The notes: generated by a model not told the origin, from the sequence alone. A stretch of 64,000 nt of DNA from Fibrobacter succinogenes (GCA_902800345.1 CADCDO010000040.1:29060-93059), one strand, 5' to 3'; counted from the first letter of the stretch, positions 17,101 through 25,343 are shown. Translations and numbers: made by a program.

Positions 17101-19613
17101 GGACCGTCCTTGAATTTGGTATGTGCTCTGAAACCGTGATGAAAACTCAGACCGAGTTCAAGGAATCTAGTGGTAATAAGTACAAGTGCGACTACCTCGA
17201 CTATGAAAAGGTTTATGGATGGACCTTGGCGCAACTCGTTGAAATGGATGTTAAAGTAATCTGTCATTACGGCATTTCTGAAAGAACTCATAACAACGAA
17301 GACGGTGCTCCTGTTGTCGATGCAAAGGGCACCTTCTCCGCCGATTCACTTTACGTTTGTGCTGAAAATGGCGAGCTTTCTCGGAACCATACCCACGACT
17401 GGCGTGAATCCACTGTGGATGAATACTGCGCGGGCCATGCTGAACCGACGACCCAGATGGTTACTGACGAACAGCTTCCTGAAAACTTTGTCTATAACGA
17501 AAAATGCTCCTTCAAGAATGTACTTTACGTCAGGAAGAATACTGCCGATGGCGTTACGGAATGGATCAACCCCCAACAGTATTTAGCGCTGACCTATGGC
17601 TCAGCTCCGTCTCCGGTCAATGGTAACCGTAGGGTTGCTACAAGGGTTGCGTTAATGAGGTCTATTGCGGATGGCTTCTATCTGTTCTTGAACGGCTACA
17701 CGGATGTCGCAGTCTATCAGTGCACGAACAGCAACTGCGTTGCTTCTACTATGGAAGCGGCTGTTCAAGCATTGTCTGGAAAAAAGGATGCCGTCAATCT
17801 TCTTAACATCCAGGGTAACTATAGTTACACGAAGATTGCCGAAGGCACTTATGACGCTTCGATTAAGTTCACGGCCCAGGCGTATACTTTGGAAAGCCCC
17901 GATGCAAAGGTGACCATCATCGCTTCTGCCTCTAGAACGGACTGGCACGCAGTTGGCGTGGCTGACAAGCTTGGCGCTTGCAACGAAACCGTGATGGCTA
18001 ATACGAGCAGCAACTGGAAAGAATTCAACAGCCAGAAGTACAAGTGCGACTGTATGGAAACTGCCGGCACGGCTAGCACGGCTCCCGAATGCGAATGGAC
18101 TCCGGGTTCCGAAACGGAAGTTGCTTTGAATAAGCCCTGCACTGGGAACCTTGTTTCGGGTGAAACGCCGACATTGCAAAACGATGCACAAGGTGTTCCT
18201 CAAGTTTGTTCGACGGTATATGATGAATCTCAAAAACCGAAACATGACTGGACGGCAGCCACTCCGGAGCAGGCGTTTGGCGTTTGCGACGCGGATAAGA
18301 TGGCTGCCCAGACGAAATTGAGCAAGCTTGGTTCTGATTACTATAAGTGCGACTGCGAAGGGGAGCCTTCGCGTGGTACCGCTATTATGTATTCAGGTTG
18401 TGCATGGATACAGGCAACGGAACTTGAAGTGACTTTGGATGCGGCGAAAAACGCTCCTTGCACGGCTAAGCTTGTCCATGAAGAAGATGGGTGGACGTTC
18501 TCCAAGAACAATCTGTACTATTGCGGTCAAAAAGGTATCGAGAATACCAACGACCATGAACATAATTGGCTTAATATGACTTCGTATTTATGGTGCAGTG
18601 TAAAGAGTAAGTCTCTTGCTGATCACGAAAACTGCACCGGTGGCTATGAGGCATGCTCTATATGTAACGACATCCCTGAAGGTGTTGAGGAGAGCGGAAC
18701 GACGTTTATCTATCGTGCTAATTCAGGTGCTACAGAAACGGTAACTGCCGAGACTTATTTTGGCGTTGACTGCTCTCAGGAACCGAAATTTATTGGCAAT
18801 CTCGAATCGTATGAAAAAGGATGGTATGAATTCAGTGATGGCGTGTACATGTACAAGGCTGATAATTCTTTAGTTCATGACTTCATCTGCAAGAACGGTC
18901 ACGTTGCCGAAGCCGCTGACGCAAACGAAGCCTGCAACGCCACTTTCGCAAAGACTGAAATTTGTACGTACATGAATGAACAGTATGAACATAACGGCTC
19001 AGGGTGGGTCAAGATGAATTGTTCGACTTTGCATGATGAGAATAATAGAGAACAAAAAAGAGACTTTGTCTGCACGGCATCTGATGGTTCTGAATATTTT
19101 AAGGCTGAGTCTTGGACTGATGACTATAGACTTGATCCAGCAGAAAGTTCTTCTTCGAGATATAATGACAAGTGGTATGACGTAAGCGATTACTGCGCTA
19201 CGAAGGGTGACCACTGCTATAAAGAGGGGCAGGAACCGACGGATATGACTTCTAGTATCGACTGTGAATTTGTTCGTCCTTACATGGAAAAGGAAGTCTT
19301 CTATTGTGATCAGACCGATGGTGTGTGGAAAAAGAACCTCGTAACCTCGGCTGAAGATTATTGCAATAGGAAACTGAAAATGGAATATGGCATTGTAAGC
19401 TGCAGTGTCTCAAATGTTCAAGCCTATTGCAGTAGTGCTGCTGGTCAAAACGATCCCAGTGGTTGCGGGGAAAGCTTTACGTTCTTCAATTTCCAATGTG
19501 AATTACCCGAAGGTTTGCTGTATGAAGGCCAGCAGAATATGCGTTGCGATTATGATTGGGATTGCAATGGCTCGGATGATGATTACTGCATAAGATGGGG
19601 CTTTAGTGCGTAA
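14118..19613 (+). CDS. Large collagen-like, Cys-rich surface lipoprotein
   Basis: An 1,831-residue lipoprotein with lipobox YFTGC (Cys22). Residues 111-230 are collagen-like Gly-X-Y triplets (GDKGDTGATGAKGDKGD type). Four copies of a 26-residue module beginning GKSAYEIAKEGGYTGTEQQW follow at 231, 268, 305 and 336, a module known from other collagen-like and phage-tail proteins. A short helical segment (about 362-400) leads into a globular region without recognised domain (about 400-900). From about 940 on there are repeated Cys-rich units of the pattern G-x-C-x(n)-KYKCDC, with SSSS-rich linkers typical of Fibrobacter at about 900-940. It probably forms a trimeric stalk displayed from the outer membrane. 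It has its own promoter and is followed after 21 bp by the OmpA-like gene, with which it is probably co-transcribed. Function in adhesion is inference. Confidence 0.85.
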   Translation: MNKYTLKLAIAASAMALYFTGCGDDVLVSEDVNQTFSTVSAVNPDDCNDKTEGSMAFVKSTATMYVCTDGEWIALNEQDAIQYRCDSKQLKDKSGFAIVCDGDTLGIIKNGKDGIDGKDGAKGDKGDTGATGATGAKGDKGDKGATGAKGDKGDIGATGATGATGATGAKGDKGDKGDTGATGAKGDKGDKGDTGATGAKGDKGDKGDTGATGASGSNGSKGDTGATGANGKSAYEIAKEGGYTGTEQQWLESLKGGKGDTGATGANGKSAYEIAKEGGYTGTEQQWLESLKGGKGDPGTAGASGKSAYEIAKDGGYTGTEQQWLESLKGGTGANGKSAYEIAKEGGYTGTEQQWLESLKGKNADMDKITNDINNMFSSASSQLDDKFNQAYSSLNDELESKACHMEGEPVKDLDAGTITVKVVCGTAEKDIVIPINVVDGNTYSKHVVVRFPVQAEKGFGSEQIYEQLWADFKGGDHTELTVMDLDKKLNATGKMFVTDLFADGTNKKDFVTIEETNEKITEYKVARLEGDLDLTNLSNPLVQLRIKMSLSNSNNRFMAFGGNGSTSTELIYNAIVDLSDESDTVVIDFLTDYKAERVKTLVKSDKSFAEASEQANGELAKALALVKDEKVSTLPAFEHYLPGSDKVGLNEYFNSIVWVMALIDQNGKIPSFNKIYNDYRKVFAKNGDFNTAVVTTYNGTKRSLFFVDYLALLINANFFRWNCQHSDDYSWGANCETESYTGEELDIYYKILQNGLVSAYKLDTAEAVEVDKYSKVQKSGAEGGYFRYFKYYRSEKVWYPLNGWAEGAAVAETGKCAASTKGTLAVFTLDFWNDEDTKTYSVDYSMECLCEGNKCEYGKVDPCQGREEGHEGYTYLGTDPDPSEYICQKMCSEPTPTSASSSASNSEECVIEAAYNYSSPSSSAASSSPSNGKTIEELINEGRLGTCDATVANDPDKYLVQFDYDDAMISTRTRHDYYMCQCSGDECKWIEADWTVLEFGMCSETVMKTQTEFKESSGNKYKCDYLDYEKVYGWTLAQLVEMDVKVICHYGISERTHNNEDGAPVVDAKGTFSADSLYVCAENGELSRNHTHDWRESTVDEYCAGHAEPTTQMVTDEQLPENFVYNEKCSFKNVLYVRKNTADGVTEWINPQQYLALTYGSAPSPVNGNRRVATRVALMRSIADGFYLFLNGYTDVAVYQCTNSNCVASTMEAAVQALSGKKDAVNLLNIQGNYSYTKIAEGTYDASIKFTAQAYTLESPDAKVTIIASASRTDWHAVGVADKLGACNETVMANTSSNWKEFNSQKYKCDCMETAGTASTAPECEWTPGSETEVALNKPCTGNLVSGETPTLQNDAQGVPQVCSTVYDESQKPKHDWTAATPEQAFGVCDADKMAAQTKLSKLGSDYYKCDCEGEPSRGTAIMYSGCAWIQATELEVTLDAAKNAPCTAKLVHEEDGWTFSKNNLYYCGQKGIENTNDHEHNWLNMTSYLWCSVKSKSLADHENCTGGYEACSICNDIPEGVEESGTTFIYRANSGATETVTAETYFGVDCSQEPKFIGNLESYEKGWYEFSDGVYMYKADNSLVHDFICKNGHVAEAADANEACNATFAKTEICTYMNEQYEHNGSGWVKMNCSTLHDENNREQKRDFVCTASDGSEYFKAESWTDDYRLDPAESSSSRYNDKWYDVSDYCATKGDHCYKEGQEPTDMTSSIDCEFVRPYMEKEVFYCDQTDGVWKKNLVTSAEDYCNRKLKMEYGIVSCSVSNVQAYCSSAAGQNDPSGCGESFTFFNFQCELPEGLLYEGQQNMRCDYDWDCNGSDDDYCIRWGFSA
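14448..15200 (+). repeat. Collagen triplet DNA repeat and four copies of the SAYEIAKEGGYTG module
   Basis: Coding tandem repeats inside 14118-19613. 14448-14807 encodes G-X-Y triplets built from nearly identical 9- to 27-bp words. 14808-15200 encodes four 26-residue modules at spacings of 37, 37 and 31 residues. The copies are close to identical at DNA level, so length variation by recombination or slippage is likely. Confidence 0.9.
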
Positions 19614-19634
19614 TCGCATAGATAATTTAACAGT

Positions 19635-22121
19635 ATGAAAAAACTTACCTTGATACTCGCACTTGCGCAGGCGGCGGTCTTTGCACAGACCGGCCTCTTG
19701 GGGGGCAAAACCGGTCTCCACCAGCAAGACGCGAACACACTCGGTTTTTTCCATTTCCGCATCGGTACGGGCGGTACCATCGCCACCGACAACTGGGGCT
19801 ATACCCGCGGTGCCGAATTCACGGACCGCAAGGGCCGCACCCAGCAACTCGATGTCTGGGATGGCAGAATGGAAAAGGGGCGCATTGACGGTGCGCTGGC
19901 TGGCAACTTCAATTTTGCCTTTGGGCTTCGCGACGATTTGGATATCGGCGTGAGCCTTCCTATTTACTATGACCATGCCAAGGACTACTCGGGCGAAGCC
20001 ATCCGCGCCAACATGGGCGAGGGGGGCCTCGGCGACTTGCAGTTCTACGCCAAGTACCGTACGCCGCACTTGTTCGGCCCGGATTACATGACGACGGCTG
20101 CTGTTGTCGATCTCACGTTCCCGACCGGCTGGGAGGGCGTGGGTATGCGTCCGCGTCACGCCTGGTTCCTCGACAACGAGGGCGGTCCGACTTACGCCTA
20201 CACGGCGAACAGCGTCATGCTCGGCCTCACGGGCGTCATCTCGGTTGATTACACCAAGAAGGGCATCCCGCTCATCTGGAATTCGTCCCTCGGTCTCATG
20301 ATCGGCTTTGGCGACGCGTCGAACACGCTCGTCTATAGCACGGGTGTCGATTGGCAGATCAACGAGTATGTCCAACCGTTCCTCGAGTTCAGCGGCGAAA
20401 TGCGTTTCGGCAACGATGCGTATCCGTTCAGCCCGATTACCGACCCGATGGTGCTTACGCCGGGTATCAACCTGAAGATTCCGTTCTTCAACGTTGACTT
20501 TGCGGCAGGTATCGATATTGGTATCGGAAACCTCGTCGATGGCTACGACAAAAAGGATGCCATGAAGAATTGCGAGGATTTCCAGATCAAGTACAAGGGC
20601 AAGAACGGCTACAGGGCTAGCTACTGCTACGTGTCCCAGCCGCTCATCGCCGGTATCGCAAAACTCACGTGGACGTTCGGCTTTGATGGCGACGACGACA
20701 ACGATGGCGTCAAGAACCGCAAGGACAAGTGCCCGGATACGTTCCCGCCGATCGTCGTGGACGAAGACGGTTGCGGCATCGATACGGACGAAGACAAGGT
20801 CTTCGACGGCATTGACAAGTGCCCGGATACGCCGAAGGGCGTGGCCGTGGACAGCGTCGGCTGCCCGTTCGATACGGACGAAGATGGCGTCTATGATTAC
20901 AAGGATATGTGCCCGGATACGCCGAAGGGCGTGCCTGTGGACAGCGTCGGTTGCCCGTTCGATACGGACGAAGACGGCGTGCTTGATTACAAGGATCAGT
21001 GCCCGAATACGCCGAAGGGTGTTAAGGTGGATTCTGTCGGTTGCCCGATTGACTCGGACAAGGACGGAGTGTTTGATGGTCCGGACAAGTGCCCGAATAC
21101 GCCGGAAGGTGTCGCCGTGGATGCAGACGGTTGCCCGCTCGATACCGATAAGGATGGCGTGCCGGATTATAGGGACAAGTGCCCGAACACGCTGCCTGGA
21201 ATCAAGGTGAACCGCCGTGGCTGCCCGCTGCGCCGTAAAGAAGACTTGGATTACCTCAAGAAGGGCATCCAGTTCGAATTCGGTTCCGCAACGTTGTTGC
21301 AGTCCAGCTACTCGACTTTGGACGACATTGTCGCTCTCCTGGAAAAGATTCCGGAAGTGAAACTCGAAGTCCAGGGCCATACGGATATCATCGGTACGGA
21401 AGATTACAACCAGAAACTCTCCGAAGACCGTGCTCACTCCGTGACGGACTACTTCCAGCTGAAGGGTATTCCTGGCGAACGTCTCCGCGCAATTGGCTTC
21501 GGCACTCGCATGCCGCTTGCCGATAACGTGACGGACGAAGGCCGTGCGAAGAACCGCCGCGTGGAACTCATTCCGTTCGGCTACTACACCGAAGGCGACA
21601 GTACTGTGGCCGCACCGTCTGATTCGCTCATGAAGGACAGCACCGCTATTCCGCCGAAACCGCAGGTCCAGCCGGAAGGCAAGACCGACATCAAGGTGAA
21701 GCTGAGAGGCGAAATGAAGAAACGCGTCAGAGGAGCTTCTAAGGCCGGTTCTCGCCGTAAGAAGGAACTCGAGGAACGTGCCGCGAAGGCCATCGAAGAG
21801 CTCGAAGCCGAAACCGCGAGCAAGAAGTTCGAGGCTGAAAAAGCCAAGGTTCAGGAAGGCGCAAAAGCAAAAGTTGAAGACGGCACAAAAGCTAAAGTTG
21901 AGGACACCGCGAAAAACGTTCCCGCAAAAGCTGAAAAAGCCGTTGAAAACGTGAAGGATGCTGCCGCAGATGCGAAGGCGAAAGCCGAGGCTGCAAAAGC
22001 GAAGGCCGCCGATGCCGTGAAGAACATCAAGAACGTTCTCCCGACAAAGGCAGAAAAGCCTGCCGCTGAAAAGCCCGCAGAAAGCGCACCCGCCAACAGC
22101 GCCGCCCCCGCCGCACAGTAA
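19635..22121 (+). CDS. OmpA-family outer-membrane protein with TSP3 repeats and Lys/Ala-rich tail
   Basis: An 828-residue outer-membrane protein. Residues 1-17 are a signal peptide. Residues 18-350 look like a beta barrel (alternating strands such as LGFFHFRIGTG, WGYTRGAEF, LDIGVSLPIYYD, ending LTWTFGFDGD). Residues 351-530 hold six 30-residue calcium-binding thrombospondin-type-3 repeats of the form DTDEDGVxDxxDxCPxTPKG. Residues 543-650 are an OmpA peptidoglycan-binding domain with VQGHTDIIGTEDYNQKLSED and NRRVELIPFG, including the Asp and Arg that bind diaminopimelate. Residues 690-828 are a charged Lys/Ala/Glu coiled-coil tail that is unusual for the family. This protein should link the outer membrane to the wall; its position after the collagen-like lipoprotein suggests a shared surface structure. 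Confidence 0.92.
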   Translation: MKKLTLILALAQAAVFAQTGLLGGKTGLHQQDANTLGFFHFRIGTGGTIATDNWGYTRGAEFTDRKGRTQQLDVWDGRMEKGRIDGALAGNFNFAFGLRDDLDIGVSLPIYYDHAKDYSGEAIRANMGEGGLGDLQFYAKYRTPHLFGPDYMTTAAVVDLTFPTGWEGVGMRPRHAWFLDNEGGPTYAYTANSVMLGLTGVISVDYTKKGIPLIWNSSLGLMIGFGDASNTLVYSTGVDWQINEYVQPFLEFSGEMRFGNDAYPFSPITDPMVLTPGINLKIPFFNVDFAAGIDIGIGNLVDGYDKKDAMKNCEDFQIKYKGKNGYRASYCYVSQPLIAGIAKLTWTFGFDGDDDNDGVKNRKDKCPDTFPPIVVDEDGCGIDTDEDKVFDGIDKCPDTPKGVAVDSVGCPFDTDEDGVYDYKDMCPDTPKGVPVDSVGCPFDTDEDGVLDYKDQCPNTPKGVKVDSVGCPIDSDKDGVFDGPDKCPNTPEGVAVDADGCPLDTDKDGVPDYRDKCPNTLPGIKVNRRGCPLRRKEDLDYLKKGIQFEFGSATLLQSSYSTLDDIVALLEKIPEVKLEVQGHTDIIGTEDYNQKLSEDRAHSVTDYFQLKGIPGERLRAIGFGTRMPLADNVTDEGRAKNRRVELIPFGYYTEGDSTVAAPSDSLMKDSTAIPPKPQVQPEGKTDIKVKLRGEMKKRVRGASKAGSRRKKELEERAAKAIEELEAETASKKFEAEKAKVQEGAKAKVEDGTKAKVEDTAKNVPAKAEKAVENVKDAAADAKAKAEAAKAKAADAVKNIKNVLPTKAEKPAAEKPAESAPANSAAPAAQ
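20685..21224 (+). repeat. Six 90-bp tandem repeats encoding TSP3 calcium-binding units
   Basis: Each 90-bp unit encodes DTDxDGV-x(4)-DxCPxTPxG plus a VDxxGCP segment. Copies differ by scattered substitutions, with central copies most alike. Confidence 0.9.
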
Positions 22122-22180
22122 AGGCGAAGGCTGAAAAGCGCCGCAGGGGAAGTCGCAACAACGTTGTGGCTCCCGTAATA

Positions 22181-22538
22181 GGGAACGTCGCACCGTTGCG
22201 GAAAAGCCCCGCGGGAAGCGCGATCGCCAACAGCGCAGCAGGGAAGTCGCAACGTTGTGGCAACTGCAGCGCAGCCCGCTATAGGGACAGTTGCTCCGTT
22301 GCGGCAACCGCAGTGCAGACCGCTATAGGGAACGTCGCACCGTTGCGGAAAAGCCCCGCGGGAAGCGCGCCCGCCAACAGCGCAGCAGGGAAGTCGCAAC
22401 GTTGTGGCAACTGCAGCGCAGGCCGCTATAGGGACAGTCGCTCCGTTGCGGCAACCGCAGTGCAGACCGCTATAGGGAACGTCGCACCGTTGCGGGAAAG
22501 CCCCGCGGGAAGCGCGCCCGCCACCCTCTCGAAATAAA
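22181..22538 (+). repeat. 147-bp tandem repeat, 2.4 copies
   Basis: Units begin with GGGAACGTCGCACCGTTGCG at 22181, 22328 and 22475, an exact 147-bp spacing; the last copy is truncated at 22538. Part of the unit (GAAAAGCCCCGCGGGAAGCG followed by CGCCCGCCAACAGCGC) closely resembles the last coding bases of the OmpA gene (22068-22105), so the array probably arose by duplication of the gene's 3' end. An open frame at 22166-22537 runs through it but has no independent support as a gene. Confidence 0.85.
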
Positions 22539-22540
22539 CG

Positions 22541-22572
22541 AAAAAGACCTAGCTTACCGCTAGGCCTTTTTT
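22541..22572 (+). terminator. Rho-independent terminator of the collagen/OmpA operon
   Basis: Stem CCTAGC (22548-22553) with GCTAGG (22559-22564), extended by AAAAAG and CTTTTTT arms, 5-nt loop TTACC. It ends the transcript after the 147-bp repeats and can work in both directions. Confidence 0.85.
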
Positions 22573-22674
22573 GTGCGAATTGAGTCTCTAGAGTCGCACC
22601 CGCCCACCGCTGAAAAGCGCCGCAGGAAAGTCGCTCCGAGAAAGTTTTTCACGGTCCCATCGTAACCGGTAGAG

Positions 22675-23420
22675 CCCTTTACGTACTTATGCACCATTTT
22701 CCACATGCCAAGTACGTAAATCCGCCGAATTTGCAGTGGTTCGAGACTCCCACAAAGCGATTTTGGGACTGATTACGTACTTACGCATCGTTTTTTGAGC
22801 AGTTAGTACGTAATTTTTGACTTTTTTCATCGAAAAACATTGAAAATCTCCGTTTTTTAAAGTTTTAAAGGCTGAATTTTAACAATTCTAGCCGAAAATC
22901 CTGCTTTTTACGTACTTTTCTGCGAAAATAGCGCCTTCTAGTACGTAAACGTAAATCTGCCCTATTTGCAATTGTCCGAGACTCCCTCAAAAACTGTTTC
23001 TTAAACAATTACGTACTTTTCAGCAAAAATTTCACCTTCTAGTACGTAACGTACAAAATAACCAAGAACCCTTTACGTACTTATGCACCATTTTCCACAT
23101 GCCAAGTACGTAAATCCGCCCAATTTGCAGTGGTTCGAGACTCCCACAAGGCGATTTTGGGGATGATTACGTACTTACGCATCGCTTTTTGAGCAGTTAG
23201 TACGTAATTTTTGACTTTTTTCATCGAAAAACATTGAAAATCCCCGTTTTTTAAAGTTTTAAAGGCTGAATTTTAACAATTCTAGCCGAAAATCCTGCTT
23301 TTTACGTACTTTTCTGCGAAAATAGCGCCTTCTAGTACGTAAACAAAGCGATTTTGGGGCTGATTACGTACTTACGCATCGCTTTTTGAGCTGTTAGTAC
23401 GTAATTTTTGAAAACGATTC
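22675..23420. repeat. Array of eight TTACGTACT/AGTACGTAA inverted repeats
   Basis: Non-coding region between two convergent genes. Two 276-bp direct copies (22675-22950 and 23069-23344) are almost identical; a diverged partial unit lies between them and a partial copy follows (about 23342-23415). Each inverted repeat has 9-11-bp perfect arms and a loop of 21 or 23 bp. Left/right arms: 22678-22688/22710-22720; 22772-22781/22805-22814; 22907-22916/22940-22949; 23009-23017/23041-23049; 23072-23082/23104-23114; 23166-23175/23199-23208; 23301-23310/23334-23343; 23363-23372/23396-23405. The outermost pair alternates between T:A and A:T. I know no named element of this design. Confidence 0.93.
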
Positions 23421-23443
23421 CGGTTCCGAAAATGCCCGGCGGA

Positions 23444-24679
23444 CTATTGCGGTTCTGAAAAGGTAAAAGTAATCGTAGCCGTAGAGATTCCCTTATTTAC
23501 AGGCTCAAGCTTCCAGCGACTGACTGCTTCTTTGATCTTTTCATCAAATTCGCTAGAGCCTGTAGTGGATTTGACAATAAATGTGTTTGTAATTTCCCCA
23601 TTTGGAGCGATAGAGAATTTTACCGTTACCGTTCCTGCAAAGTTTGGGGTCTTATAAAGAGTTGCCCGGTAAATATGTTTTAGGGTCGGAGCGTGCACCT
23701 GTATCATCTTTTGTATTTCCGTTACATTTCGATTTTTATCTTCTATAACGATATCAGATTCGGAAGGAAGTTTGAATCGATTATTTGCTGCGGTCTGAAG
23801 TTCCGCAATTTTTTCAAGTGCATCAATAACATCTTTAGTGAATTTTTCGTTTTCAAGCGACTGTTTTGCATTCTTTTTAGATGAGGTGCTGGGTGTCGCG
23901 TTCAATGACCCCAATATATTTGCAAAACTTGGCGAGATTTTTATGATGCTTGGCTTTTCCGTATTGTCGTTTGGCGTACATGAACACATTGGGTGATTTT
24001 CTATTTCTTCTTGAGAAGGAATTTTTAGCCCCACGGTTTCGTACATGTCTTGAAAAAGTTTTAACAAATCGCCATAGCTAGGATCGACTTGGTACAATAG
24101 CGCTAGTGCTATATATGTAAATCCCGCTTTCTTTGCTGCCTGAATCAACGGCCTGTATGATTGAAGTTTTTGAAAGAAGGCTTCTTTGTTGTCTTCTGGT
24201 TCCACAATGAAAATAATGTCGTTCGAGTCTGATTCGGTAGCAGTTTTGTGGATATCAGCTATTTCTTTGGCAACTTCGTCAAGTGCGGACAGCGGCGCGG
24301 AAACAACTTTGTTTCTGCTGTGTTTTAACTTCTTTAGAGGGGGAGGATTCTTTCCTCCTTCGCCAAGTCCTACGGCTTTATAAATTTTTTGTTTTTTATC
24401 AACGATAAGGCTATCAAGTATCCCATTCTTTTCGGAGTACAGCGCCCATATGATGCGGCCGGAGTCGTTCTCACTTTCGCGATGAAGTGATACGTAGCGG
24501 GTTCCGTATGAGTCTGACAATGTTGTAAAGAAAATATTGGGTGAGAGACCTCCACGAGCCCCAATAACCATATAGCTCTTTGTAAACGTTACGGATAGAT
24601 TAAGAGTGTGACAATCAGCCCAGCAGAGGGCAGAACATGCCAAGGCTAATGCCAGTATTTTTCTAGCACTTTTGAGCAT
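23444..24679 (-). CDS. Periplasmic protein with TonB/AgmX-type C-terminal domain
   Basis: A 411-residue exported protein; residues 1-21 (MLKSARKILALALACSALCW) are a signal peptide without a lipobox. The C-terminal 90 residues form a TonB-like domain of the AgmX/PglI type: ATLYKTPNFAGTVTVKFSIA, PNGEITNTFIVKSTTGSSEF, DEKIKEAVSRWKLEPV. A middle segment, NDIIFIVEPEDNKEAFFQKL followed by IQAAKKAGFTYIALAL, resembles the periplasmic domain of ExbD, so the protein may combine ExbD-like and TonB-like parts without a membrane helix. Unlike TonB it lacks an N-terminal anchor and Pro-rich spacer. The gene overlaps the end of the upstream flavin-binding gene by 17 bp, so both are probably on one transcript. 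Its target is unknown. Confidence 0.75.
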   Translation of the reverse strand: MLKSARKILALALACSALCWADCHTLNLSVTFTKSYMVIGARGGLSPNIFFTTLSDSYGTRYVSLHRESENDSGRIIWALYSEKNGILDSLIVDKKQKIYKAVGLGEGGKNPPPLKKLKHSRNKVVSAPLSALDEVAKEIADIHKTATESDSNDIIFIVEPEDNKEAFFQKLQSYRPLIQAAKKAGFTYIALALLYQVDPSYGDLLKLFQDMYETVGLKIPSQEEIENHPMCSCTPNDNTEKPSIIKISPSFANILGSLNATPSTSSKKNAKQSLENEKFTKDVIDALEKIAELQTAANNRFKLPSESDIVIEDKNRNVTEIQKMIQVHAPTLKHIYRATLYKTPNFAGTVTVKFSIAPNGEITNTFIVKSTTGSSEFDEKIKEAVSRWKLEPVNKGISTATITFTFSEPQ

Positions 24680-25343
24680 TGTCGTTTTTCGCTTTGCCGG
24701 TGAAATTCGTGCTCGTTATTTTGAATACTGTCACGGTGGCGGCCTGCTCGGGTGTGAATTCGAACTTGTGCGGGACTGCGGATTGCGGGCTTTGCGCGGA
24801 ATCTGAATGAAGCGGGACTCCTGCGGTATGCGTGGATGCTGAAGACTGCGCGGAACCAGAGTGCTGTGGGACTTCTGCGGATTGCGCGAAACTTGTTGCT
24901 TGCGGTGCGGCGGATTGCATGGAATGTGCGGAAGCAAAATGTTGCGGAGCGCTTGCAGATTGTCGTTCCATCAGGAGTGAAAGCCCGCGGCATTTTTCAG
25001 CCACGTCTTCGACGATTTCGACCTTGCCTTGTCCGACGACGCTTGCGTAAAAGCGTCCGCTTTTGCAATAAACGTCTTCGTGAATTTCGATGCGGTTCTC
25101 GACGCACATGCTGAATGCAACATTCGGATTTTTACGGATGCAGTCGAGTTTCTTGCCTACATGTGCGCAATGAAAATACAGCTCCAAGACGCCGCTGTTT
25201 AGGCTGTACCCGAACGACAGCGGAATCACGTAGGGCTTGCTTGCATCTGCATCATCCGCCATCGCGACATGGCAAGTCGTGCATTGTTCGATAATCTTCG
25301 CGATATTCTCGTCGCCTAAAACTTCTCTATTCTTGCGCCGCAT
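24663..25343 (-). CDS. Pyridoxamine 5'-phosphate oxidase-like flavin-nucleotide-binding protein (NimA-type) with low-complexity insert
   Basis: A 226-residue cytoplasmic protein of the PNPOx-like split-barrel fold: MRRKNREVLGDENIAKIIEQ, CHVAMADDADASKPYVIPLS, LELYFHCAHVGKKLDCIRKN, PNVAFSMCVENRIEI and VVGQGKVEIVED. The final strand with FKITSTNFTGKAK closes the fold. Between residues 126 and 195 it carries a Ser/Ala/Gln/His-rich segment (units such as SAQSPQSAVPQHSGSAQSS) that homologues lack; at DNA level this is a diverged minisatellite (24750-24970). Proteins of this family bind FMN or similar cofactors and some reduce nitroimidazoles; the exact role here is unknown. An AGGT ribosome-binding site precedes the ATG. 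Confidence 0.82.
   Translation of the reverse strand: MRRKNREVLGDENIAKIIEQCTTCHVAMADDADASKPYVIPLSFGYSLNSGVLELYFHCAHVGKKLDCIRKNPNVAFSMCVENRIEIHEDVYCKSGRFYASVVGQGKVEIVEDVAEKCRGLSLLMERQSASAPQHFASAHSMQSAAPQATSFAQSAEVPQHSGSAQSSASTHTAGVPLHSDSAQSPQSAVPHKFEFTPEQAATVTVFKITSTNFTGKAKNDNAQKC

Noticed and set aside
19503..22307. 934-codon minus-strand frame
   Set aside because: Antisense shadow of the OmpA/TSP3 gene; its Arg/Asp/Ala-rich translation shows no domain and the plus strand has clear ones.
22166..22537. 123-codon frame across the 147-bp repeats
   Set aside because: The repeat period is a multiple of three and has no stops in this frame, which alone explains it; no ribosome-binding site or homology is seen.
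22675..23420. CRISPR array
   Set aside because: The repeated words are arms of inverted repeats inside larger direct duplications; there are no uniform direct repeats with unique spacers and no cas genes.
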